DNA from: Noviluteimonas lactosilytica
Lineage (GTDB): Bacteria > Pseudomonadota > Gammaproteobacteria > Xanthomonadales > Xanthomonadaceae
Length of the DNA: 64,000 nt
Assembly (NCBI RefSeq): GCF_020866925.1
Contig: NZ_JAJGAK010000001.1
Coordinates: 124,001 to 188,000, forward strand
Reading direction: 5' to 3'
Made by a program: the position numbers and the translations under genes. Below are positions 57,355-64,000 of the stretch, piece by piece. Under the pieces are notes generated by a model. It saw only the letters and a list, made by a program, of their open reading frames with translations. It was not told the origin of the DNA and ran no database searches. Numbering within the stretch: the first letter of the stretch is position 1; the number at the start of each line of letters is the position of its first letter.

Positions 57355-59892
57355 TCAAAACCGGAAATCGAGCTTCGCGTAGTAATACCCGCCGTTGATG
57401 CCGAACGGCAGCGTTTCCCAGCCGTAGATGAAGCCCAGCGCCGGGAACGGGTTGTTGAGGCCCGGGTTGTTCGGATCGATGATGCCCGCGTCCCACTTGT
57501 CCGGGTACACGTCGAACACGTTGTTCGCACCAAGCGTGACGCGCCACTTTTCGTTGATGTTGTAGCCGACCGCGATGTCCGTCAGCCACTTGCCGCCCCA
57601 GGTTTCCTTGATGCCCGGGGTGAAGCCTTCGCCCGACACTTCGCCGAAGTAGTTCTCGCGCAGCGTGAACTCCCACTGGTTGAGCGTGTAGAACGCCTGC
57701 AGGATGTGCTTCTCGCCCGGCTGGCCTTCTTCCACCAGCGTGACCTGCGTGTCGTCGAACAGCACGCCCGGTGCGAGCACCGACGAATCGGAATGGCGCT
57801 TGTTGACCGTCGTCGTGTTCCAGTGCAGCAGCGCGGTCAGGTCGAGGTTGCCGCCCCAGGCTTCGGTGTTGTAGTCGGCGACGATGTCGACGCCTTCGGT
57901 CTTCGTGTCGATCGCGTTGGTGAAGAACAGCACCTGGCCGACGCCGATGGGATCGAGGATCGCGCGGATCGGGCAGCCGGCGTTCAACGGACCGCACGTC
58001 GCGGGATCTTCGGGCTGGATGTTGCTCGAGAAGATGATGCGGTCGTTGATGTCGATGTGGAAGATGTCGACCGTCAGCGCGAACTTCTCGTTCGGACGCC
58101 ACGCCACGCCGAGGGTGAAGTTCACCGACTCTTCTTCCTTCAGCGGCTCGATGCCGAATGCGCGGGTGACGTCGCTGTCCTGGCGCGCGGTGAGCGTGTC
58201 GGTGAGGATGCCTTCGGCGTTGAGGTTGGTCGAACGCTGGCCGTAGAACAACTGCTGCACGCCCGGCGCGCGGAAGCCGGTGGAGATCGTGCTGCGGATC
58301 GCGAAGGTCGGGCTCATGTCCAGGCGCGCCGACAGCTTGCCGGTGACGGTTTCGCCGAAGTCCGAGTAGTCCTCGTAACGCACCGCGGCGCCGAGCAGGA
58401 AGTCGCTCGTCAGGTTCGCTTCGGTGTCGATGTAGGCCGCCCAGTTGTGGCGGCTTTCGTCGACCGCTTCGCGCGGCGAGAAACCGGGGAAGCCCTGGAT
58501 GCCCGGCTGCGCGATGTCGCCGGCCTGGCCGAAGATCGGGATGTTGCGATCGTCGGTGCGGCCGTACATGTACGACACCGGGTCGCCCGCTTCGATCTTG
58601 TAGCCGTCTTCGCGCCACTCCAGGCCCGTGCCGAGCGACAGCGGACTGTTGCCGATGCCCCAGTCGATCGTGCCGCGCAAGTCTGCGTTCAACGTGGTCT
58701 GCGTGAACTCCAGCGTGCCGGTGTCGGCCGACGTCGGCGATTCGTTGAACTGCGCGCCGGTCGGATCCAGCGGATCGATCGGTTCGTACCACCAGCTGAC
58801 GTTGACCGAATTCTTTTCCTCGAATCCGAACTGGCTGCGGCCGTGGTTGACCGACAGGTCGATGTCCCAGCTCTCGTTGAGGTTCATGCGCCAGCCGAGC
58901 GCGAGCGAGCCGTCTTCCACCGTCGTGATGATGTTGGGCAGGAAGCCGTCGGGATACAGCTCGGGCACGGTGCGGTTGTCGTCGCCGGTGCGGAAGAAGC
59001 CCGACGAATCGCCTTCGCGCTTCGACAGGCCGCCGAACCAGTACAACTCGCCGCCGCCGAGCGGCAACTCGCCGTTCATCCACAGGTACGCGTCTTTCGC
59101 ATCGGCATCGCCGAGGCGCTGCGTCACGCGCGGCGGCGAGACGCGAAGCAGGTCGGGACCCGCGCGGTTGGTTTCGCCGCGATCGCGGTATTCGCCGGTG
59201 AGGTTGAGGAAGCCGCCGTCGCCGAGCTTGAAGCCGGTGTTGAGTCCGAGATGCGCGACTTCGCCGTCGCCTTCGTACGTCTGCCCGAGTTCCATGCTGC
59301 CGAGCGTTTCGTCGGTCTGCTGGCGCAGGATGATGTTGATGACGCCGGAGATCGCATCGGAGCCGTACTGCGCCGACGCACCGTCGCGCAGCACTTCGAC
59401 GCGGTCGATCGCGGACACGGGAATCGCATTGATGTCGGTACCGGCCGAGCCGCGACCGATGGTCTGCTGCACGTTGACCAGCGCCTGCTGGTGTCGGCGC
59501 TTGCCGTTGACGAGCACGAGCACCTGGTCGGGACCGAGCGAGCGCAGCGTCGCCGGACGCAGGATGTCGGTACCGTCGCTCACGAACGTGCGCGAGAAGT
59601 TGAAGCTGGGTTCGAGCATCTGCAGGATCTGGCCGGTTTCGCGCACGCCGGCCTGGCGCAGTTGCTCGGCGGTGATCACATCGACGGGGGCCGCGGTTTC
59701 GGCCGCCGTACGGCCGCGTGCACGCGAGCCGACGACTTGCACACGATCGAGTTCGGTCGGCGTTTGCGCTGCCGGGGTCGAGGGTTGCTGTTGGTCGGCG
59801 GTTGCATCCTGCGCCTGCGAGGCCAAGGCGAACGACAGCCCGAATGCCAGCGCCGACAGCTTCAAGACGCTCTTGCGTGCTTCCTTCGTCAT
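57355..59892 (-). CDS. TonB-dependent outer-membrane receptor
   Basis: A 845-residue receptor with a signal peptide (LKLSALAFGLSFALASQAQD) and an N-terminal plug domain: PTELDRVQVVGSRARGRTAA (TonB box region), VDVITAEQLRQAGVRETGQI, ATLRSLGPDQVLVLVNGKRR and VLRDGASAQYGSDAISGVIN. A 22-strand barrel follows, ending in NGGYYYAKLDFRF with the aromatic terminus. It imports a bulky nutrient across the outer membrane using TonB. The ligand is not evident; the plug is of the OMR type found for many siderophore, carbohydrate or peptide receptors. AAGGAGATCACGT before ATG 59892 is an excellent ribosome binding site. Confidence 0.93.
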   Translation of the reverse strand: MTKEARKSVLKLSALAFGLSFALASQAQDATADQQQPSTPAAQTPTELDRVQVVGSRARGRTAAETAAPVDVITAEQLRQAGVRETGQILQMLEPSFNFSRTFVSDGTDILRPATLRSLGPDQVLVLVNGKRRHQQALVNVQQTIGRGSAGTDINAIPVSAIDRVEVLRDGASAQYGSDAISGVINIILRQQTDETLGSMELGQTYEGDGEVAHLGLNTGFKLGDGGFLNLTGEYRDRGETNRAGPDLLRVSPPRVTQRLGDADAKDAYLWMNGELPLGGGELYWFGGLSKREGDSSGFFRTGDDNRTVPELYPDGFLPNIITTVEDGSLALGWRMNLNESWDIDLSVNHGRSQFGFEEKNSVNVSWWYEPIDPLDPTGAQFNESPTSADTGTLEFTQTTLNADLRGTIDWGIGNSPLSLGTGLEWREDGYKIEAGDPVSYMYGRTDDRNIPIFGQAGDIAQPGIQGFPGFSPREAVDESRHNWAAYIDTEANLTSDFLLGAAVRYEDYSDFGETVTGKLSARLDMSPTFAIRSTISTGFRAPGVQQLFYGQRSTNLNAEGILTDTLTARQDSDVTRAFGIEPLKEEESVNFTLGVAWRPNEKFALTVDIFHIDINDRIIFSSNIQPEDPATCGPLNAGCPIRAILDPIGVGQVLFFTNAIDTKTEGVDIVADYNTEAWGGNLDLTALLHWNTTTVNKRHSDSSVLAPGVLFDDTQVTLVEEGQPGEKHILQAFYTLNQWEFTLRENYFGEVSGEGFTPGIKETWGGKWLTDIAVGYNINEKWRVTLGANNVFDVYPDKWDAGIIDPNNPGLNNPFPALGFIYGWETLPFGINGGYYYAKLDFRF

Positions 59893-59968
59893 ACGTGATC
59901 TCCTTCCCACGTCGTGACGGCGCCCCCCATTCGTGCGCCGGTGGCGCTCGATGCGCCACGCCGCCTAT

Positions 59969-59997
59969 GTAACACTGCTGTAACGCTTTGCTAACAA
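59969..59997 (-). promoter_or_regulatory. Possible promoter of the TonB receptor
   Basis: On the minus strand, TTGTTA (59997-59992) and TGTTAC (59974-59969) are separated by 17 bases, in an unusually A/T-rich patch 77 bases before the start. Fit to sigma-70 is moderate. Confidence 0.35.
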
Positions 59998-60161
59998 TTA
60001 ATTCGACTTTGCGACGAGTGGCACGAAAAGAAGCGGAACTTCCGCAGTGCAGCAAGAAGATGTGCGCATTGCGGCGCGTTCGACGCTGATTGCGCATTGC
60101 AACAAAAGCCGCATGCGCAGCGTCGCGAGGCGCGCGACCCGAATGCCTACGATGCGCTCGC

Positions 60162-60476
60162 ATGTCGTTCGCCTACGAACCTCCGACGCGCCCACTTCCC
60201 CCCGCATGCCGATGGCTCGTGCAGGCCGACACCGCGCACCTGTTGTGGAACGCCGGCTGCATCGCGATCGTCTATCGCGAACGCGACGGCGCGTGGGCGA
60301 CGCAGATCAACTGGCAGAAGTCGACGCTGCGCGCGCGGTGCGGATCGATGGCGCAGGGGCGGCGGTGGATTGAGCGGTGGATGGAGAAGCAGCGCGGGTT
60401 GCCGGGAAGCGGCGCGCGTCACGTCGTGCGAAAGCCCGGATGGATGCAGGCCTTCGAAAACTTCGCAACCCGCTAA
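60162..60476 (+). CDS. Small hypothetical protein
   Basis: A 104-residue basic protein, MSFAYEPPTRPLPPACRWLV and later DTAHLLWNAGCIAIVYRERD and RWIERWMEKQRGLPGSG. Tryptophan and arginine are frequent. No motif was recognised. It ends 11 bases before an AraC-type regulator, and may be co-transcribed with it. Confidence 0.55.
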   Translation: MSFAYEPPTRPLPPACRWLVQADTAHLLWNAGCIAIVYRERDGAWATQINWQKSTLRARCGSMAQGRRWIERWMEKQRGLPGSGARHVVRKPGWMQAFENFATR

Positions 60477-60487
60477 GCTTCGACCCG

Positions 60488-61321
60488 ATGTCCCAATTCC
60501 ATTCCCGCCTGCTCCTGCAAACGCCGACCGTCGCCGTGCGCGACGTCGTGTGCCCGGGCGAGCATCGCCACCTGGGCGACGAGGAACAGTCGACCGTCAC
60601 CGAACTCGTGTTCCCGTATCGCGGCACGTACGTCGTGCATGTCGGCGAAGAAGAAGCGGTGGCCGACGCGAGCCAGGTGTTGTTCTTCAACCGGGGCGAG
60701 CGTTACCGCGTGCGTCATCCCAATGCGGGCGGCGATGCGAGTCTTGTCGTTTCGGTCGACGAACGTTTGCTGCAGGAGATCGCGCCCGCCAACCTGTTGC
60801 GCGAAGGCGAGTCCTTCGCCTTCCGCCAGCATCGACTGCGCATCGATGCGCGCGCGCAGGTGCTGGTCGCGCTGCTCCGCCACAGTCTGCGCGAAGGGAT
60901 CGCGGAGCCGCTGGAAGGCGAGTCGCTCGCGCTGACGCTCGTGCAACGTGCGCTGGGCCCGCGCACGACGCACGCGGCGGGTGCGAGTGTCGCGCGGCAG
61001 CGCCTGGTCGATCGCGCGAAGATCGTGTTGGTGCGCGACCTCGCGCGGCGCTGGACGCTGGCCGATGTCGCGACGGAAGTCGGCGTGTCCGCGGTCTACC
61101 TGACGCAGAGCTTCCAGCAGGTCGAAGGGCTGCCGCTGTATCAATATCAACTGCGCCTGCGGCTCGCGCGCTCGCTCGACCTGATCGCCGAGTGCGAAGA
61201 CCTCACGACGCTCGGGCTCGACCTCGGGTTCTCCAGCCACAGCCATTTCAGCGCGGCGTTCCAGCAGGCTTACGGACGCTCGCCCTCCGAATTCCGGCAG
61301 TCGGCGTTGCGGCGACGCTGA
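60488..61321 (+). CDS. AraC-family regulator
   Basis: A 277-residue regulator with an N-terminal cupin-like sensor (VVCPGEHRHLGDEEQSTVTE, FPYRGTYVVHVGEEEAVADA) and C-terminal AraC helices (TLADVATEVGVSAVYLTQSF, then LGLDLGFSSHSHFSAAFQQA and YGRSPSEFRQSAL). It is probably a transcriptional activator responding to a small ligand. The target is not clear; the TonB receptor 600 bases upstream is divergent-adjacent through a hypothetical gene. Confidence 0.9.
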   Translation: MSQFHSRLLLQTPTVAVRDVVCPGEHRHLGDEEQSTVTELVFPYRGTYVVHVGEEEAVADASQVLFFNRGERYRVRHPNAGGDASLVVSVDERLLQEIAPANLLREGESFAFRQHRLRIDARAQVLVALLRHSLREGIAEPLEGESLALTLVQRALGPRTTHAAGASVARQRLVDRAKIVLVRDLARRWTLADVATEVGVSAVYLTQSFQQVEGLPLYQYQLRLRLARSLDLIAECEDLTTLGLDLGFSSHSHFSAAFQQAYGRSPSEFRQSALRRR

Positions 61322-61372
61322 CGGCTGAGCTTGCGTTTGCCGGTGGCGCGGGTCGCTGCCGTTGCTTTCGGA

Positions 61373-61888
61373 ATGGACCTGCAGGACCTCGGCAATCTCG
61401 CACAGGCGATCGGCGCTGCGACCGTCGTGGCCGGGTCGATCTTCGCGCTCATCCAGTTCATCGAATACAAGCGGCAGCGCCAGGATGCGGTGGCCGCGGA
61501 AGTCATGCGCACCTTCATCGGCGCGGAGTTCTGTCGCGCGATGACACTGTTGCTGGCCCTGCCCGACAGCGTGTCGGGGCAACGGTTGCGCGAAGAAGGG
61601 GCCGAAGCGCAATACGCCGCGGTGCTGGTGTGCTGCACGGTCGAGACGCTCGGCATCCTCGTCTACAAACGCATCGCGCCGTTCCCGCTGGTGGTCGAAC
61701 TCGCGGGCGGCATCATCGTGGTGATGTGGCGCAAGCTCGGCGCGTGGTGCATCCACATCCGCAACGAGCAGCGCCAGCCGTCGTGGGCCGAGTGGTTCGA
61801 GTGGCTCGCCAAGCAGTGCGCGAAACACAAGGACGAGACGTACCCGGCATACGTCAAGCACATCGATTGGACGCCAAGCCGGCGGTGA
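61373..61888 (+). CDS. Hypothetical membrane-associated protein (DUF4760-like)
   Basis: A 171-residue protein with an N-terminal membrane helix (AIGAATVVAGSIFALIQFIE) followed by a cytoplasmic helical part, YKRQRQDAVAAEVMRTFIGA, and CIHIRNEQRQPSWAEWFEW. The layout (one helix, EYKRQR, then EVMR) matches a group of small membrane-associated bacterial proteins often called DUF4760. Function unknown. Confidence 0.6.
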   Translation: MDLQDLGNLAQAIGAATVVAGSIFALIQFIEYKRQRQDAVAAEVMRTFIGAEFCRAMTLLLALPDSVSGQRLREEGAEAQYAAVLVCCTVETLGILVYKRIAPFPLVVELAGGIIVVMWRKLGAWCIHIRNEQRQPSWAEWFEWLAKQCAKHKDETYPAYVKHIDWTPSRR

Positions 61889-61974
61889 CTCGCTAAAGAT
61901 TTCGACAGCGCCGCCCCACCCCGCCGCGCTCCAATACACACACCCGATCACGGGTCGCTCATTGGAGATGCATC

Positions 61975-62124
61975 ATGGCCCAGAAAACCTGTGCTGCCTG
62001 CGATTACCCGCTCGACGAGAACGCCATCCAGGTCACCATCGGCGGCCAGACCGTCGAGGTGTGTTGCGAAGAATGTGCGCAGAAGTTGAACGAAGCGCAC
62101 CTGTCGGCGCAGCAGGAAGGCTGA
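61975..62124 (+). CDS. Small TRASH-like metal-binding protein
   Basis: A 49-residue protein with MAQKTCAACDYPLDENAIQV and EVCCEECAQKLNEAH. The Cys-x2-Cys ... Cys-Cys-x2-Cys pattern resembles the TRASH/YHS-type treble-clef metal site seen in copper and heavy-metal sensing proteins. The ATG at 61975 follows GGAGATG. It may act as a metallochaperone or metal sensor; no other metal-resistance gene is adjacent. Confidence 0.75.
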   Translation: MAQKTCAACDYPLDENAIQVTIGGQTVEVCCEECAQKLNEAHLSAQQEG

Positions 62125-62140
62125 TCGCGCGCCGGCTGAA

Positions 62141-62164
62141 CCCCTCTCCCGCGTGGGAGAGGGG
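62141..62164. terminator. Bidirectional hairpin terminator
   Basis: CCCCTCTCCC (62141-62150) pairs with GGGAGAGGGG (62155-62164), loop GCGT. It lies between the convergent ends of the TRASH-like gene and the VCBS gene. Confidence 0.7.
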
Positions 62165-62175
62165 CGCAACGCCGG

Positions 62176-64000
62176 TCAGGGCTGCGCTTCGACCGGCTGG
62201 ATCTTCCAGGAAAGTCCCCACACCGCCATGGCGCGCTGGTTGCTCGCGACGGCGTTCTTCCACAGCGTGTTCGCACCGGTCGCCGAATTGCGCCACACGA
62301 GGTCGTCGATGCCGTCGTTGTCGTAGTCGCCCGCGGCCGCGATGAACGATGACGGGTTCGGCACGGTGGTCAGGTACATCTGCGTGTAGGCGTTGGCGGA
62401 TTTCCAGATCTGGTTGGCGCCGGTGGCCGAGTCGCGCCACACGATGTCCGCAACGCCGTCGCCGTTGAAGTCGCCGACCGCCGCGACTTTCCATGTGAGC
62501 TTGGACAGGCTCGGGAGATACGTCGAGGCGCCCGAACTCGCGGCGGACCACATCAGGTTCCCGCCCGTCTGCGTGTGGCGCCACAGCACGTCCGACTTGC
62601 CGTCGCCATCGAAATCGCCGATGCCGGCCAGCACCCACTTCAGGTCGGTGATCGACGACGCGGCCTTCTTCGTCGCGCTGTTACCAGTCAGCCAGATTTC
62701 GTTGGCGCCGGTGAGCTTGTTGCGCCACAGCAGGTCCGACTTGCCGTCGCCGTTGAAGTCGCCGGCGCCGACGATGGTCCAGTTCTGATCCGCTTGCGTG
62801 GCGAGCACCATGATCGTGTTCGCGTTGCCTGCACGCCACACGATGTTGTTGCCGTTGATCGTGTTGCGCCACACCAGGTCGGCCTTGCCGTCGCCGTCGA
62901 AGTCGCCTTGCGCGACGAGCTTGTTCTCCGTCGCGATCGTGGCCGCGGCCATGACCGTCGTGGACTCGGCGCTCAGCCAGATCCTGTTGACGCCGGTGTT
63001 GCCGCGCCAGAAGAGGTCGGAGCGGTGGTCGCCATTGAAATCCGTCGGCACGACGCGCGGCAACTTCGCGCGGTAGATGCGACCGTTGCTGGTGGCGACG
63101 TACAGGACGCTCGTCTTGATCGCGACGCCTTTCGCGTAATACGGCAGGCTCGTGAGCGTTTCGATCTTCCCGTCCGGACGGATGCGGCGCACCTTGCCTT
63201 CCGAGGTGAAGTACACGCCGAGCGCGTGTGCGGCGAGGCTGGTGACGTTGCCCAGCTTTGCGCTGAGTGCAGGACCGCCCTCGCCCGAATAGAACGTTGG
63301 CGCGTTCGTGTCGGCGTTCGCCACGCCCCCGATCTTCGTGATCACGCCCCCGCGCGAGATCCTGCGGATCGTGCTCGGCAGTTCGTAGACGTAGACGTTG
63401 TCGGCGCCGTCGGTGGCAACCAGGCGCGGCGAGAACAGGGCCGCGTTCTTCGCAAGGCCACCGTCGCCGGTCTGTGCGCGCGTGCCGTTGCCGGCGTACG
63501 TCGTGATCTTGCCGGCGGTATCGACGCGATAGACCTTGTCGACCCCGGTGCTCGCGGCGGCGAGGTACATGTTGCCGACGCTGTCGAGGGCCATGCCGCG
63601 CACGGAGAGACTCGTATTGTTCGCCAGGCCGTTTTCGACCATGGGGCTGCCGCCGAGGCCGCCTGCGAATTGGGTGATCTTTCCATCGAGCGCCGCGCGT
63701 TGCACGCCGCTGGCGAGCACGTTGGACACGTACACGAGGCCGCCGCTCGCCGCCGCGGTCGCATACGGAATCATGTCCCAGGCGAAGGCGGACGAGCAGT
63801 CGTAATAGAAATCGTCGCAGCCATCCCAGGGCTCGAGGCCACTGCCGGCGACGGCCGAAATCTTGCCGCCCGCGATCCGGCGAATGCGATACGTCGGTGC
63901 ACGCTCGTGGAAGGCGATCGAACCATCGTCGCCGACCGAGAGGTGTTCGATGTCCGCCAGGTTCGCACCCAGCGCCGTGGCGCCCTGGCCGGCGATCTGC
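62176..64000 (-). CDS. VCBS/FG-GAP-repeat surface protein, 5' end beyond window
   Basis: At least 608 residues, open at the right edge. The N-terminal part present here has NHL/beta-propeller repeats (AGGKISAVAGSGLEPWDG, MALDSVGNMYLAAASTGVDK, GKITTYAGNGTRAQTGDGG, LVATDGADNVYVYELPS). The C-terminal part has six VCBS/FG-GAP repeats such as DFNGDHRSDLFWRGNTG, DFDGDGKADLVWRNTING, DFNGDGKSDLLWRNKLTG, DFNGDGVADIVWRDSATG and DYDNDGIDDLVWRNSATG, each with a DxDxDG calcium loop. Such proteins are exported and often adhesive or ligand-binding. The start and leader are outside the window. Confidence 0.85.
   Translation of the reverse strand, partial: QIAGQGATALGANLADIEHLSVGDDGSIAFHERAPTYRIRRIAGGKISAVAGSGLEPWDGCDDFYYDCSSAFAWDMIPYATAAASGGLVYVSNVLASGVQRAALDGKITQFAGGLGGSPMVENGLANNTSLSVRGMALDSVGNMYLAAASTGVDKVYRVDTAGKITTYAGNGTRAQTGDGGLAKNAALFSPRLVATDGADNVYVYELPSTIRRISRGGVITKIGGVANADTNAPTFYSGEGGPALSAKLGNVTSLAAHALGVYFTSEGKVRRIRPDGKIETLTSLPYYAKGVAIKTSVLYVATSNGRIYRAKLPRVVPTDFNGDHRSDLFWRGNTGVNRIWLSAESTTVMAAATIATENKLVAQGDFDGDGKADLVWRNTINGNNIVWRAGNANTIMVLATQADQNWTIVGAGDFNGDGKSDLLWRNKLTGANEIWLTGNSATKKAASSITDLKWVLAGIGDFDGDGKSDVLWRHTQTGGNLMWSAASSGASTYLPSLSKLTWKVAAVGDFNGDGVADIVWRDSATGANQIWKSANAYTQMYLTTVPNPSSFIAAAGDYDNDGIDDLVWRNSATGANTLWKNAVASNQRAMAVWGLSWKIQPVEAQP

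Noticed and set aside
57265-59898. Open frame of 877 codons on the plus strand opposite the TonB receptor
   Set aside because: The receptor has clear plug and barrel features. The opposite frame is an artefact of third-position GC bias.

Overview
The window is GC-rich DNA from a gammaproteobacterium. Its gene content and repeat style point to the Xanthomonadaceae, in the Lysobacter/Luteimonas range. The evidence is a two-domain fatty acyl reductase, a phasin plus PHA-granule protein, a TonB receptor with its own plug domain, VCBS-repeat surface proteins and short palindromic repeat families. The genus is an inference; no rRNA or marker gene is present to settle it.

Layout. (1) 1-12.2 kb, core region: serC (cut by the window start), the periplasmic methionine sulfoxide reductase msrPQ, an FHA protein, a PHA-granule protein, a patatin phospholipase, a phasin, an Mrr-like membrane protein, a two-domain fatty acyl-CoA reductase divergent from acyl-CoA-binding protein and TetR, a TPR protein and a methyltransferase of the isoprenylcysteine type. 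Two kinds of long palindromic repeats separate these genes. (2) 12.2-25.8 kb, a 13.5-kb integrated island in tRNA-Val(CAC): perfect 51-bp attL/attR repeats, a tyrosine integrase at the right end, AlpA-type regulator, replication genes including a primase-helicase, and a type I restriction-modification operon (hsdR, hsdS, a PrrC-like anticodon nuclease candidate, hsdM). The island looks like a satellite or P4-like element with defence cargo and has no virion genes. (3) 25.9-40.9 kb: many small and hypothetical genes, a PhoD-like phosphatase, DOPA dioxygenase-like protein, an orphan phage tail sheath, a cluster of GTCCGCTT palindromes, HIT protein, msrB, a YeeE/YedE transporter and a sugar O-acetyltransferase. 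(4) 41.0-50.4 kb: aceE (pyruvate dehydrogenase E1), nuoF, aldehyde dehydrogenase and dihydrolipoyl dehydrogenase in one tight operon without an E2 gene, then an AhpD-like protein and a cupin, with a convergent MocR/GntR regulator. The promoters of aceE and of the AhpD gene share the same spaced motif, which suggests one regulon. (5) 50.4-64 kb: an M14-type peptidase, msrA, a GlxA-type AraC regulator, SDR, an EmrAB-like efflux pair, a TonB-dependent receptor, another AraC regulator, a small metal-binding protein and a VCBS-repeat protein running off the right end.

Functional themes are oxidative repair of methionine (MsrPQ, MsrB and MsrA all in one window), storage lipid metabolism (PHA and fatty alcohol genes), a defence island with a possible tRNA-cleaving second line, and an unusual MocR-linked 2-oxoacid/aldehyde oxidation cluster.
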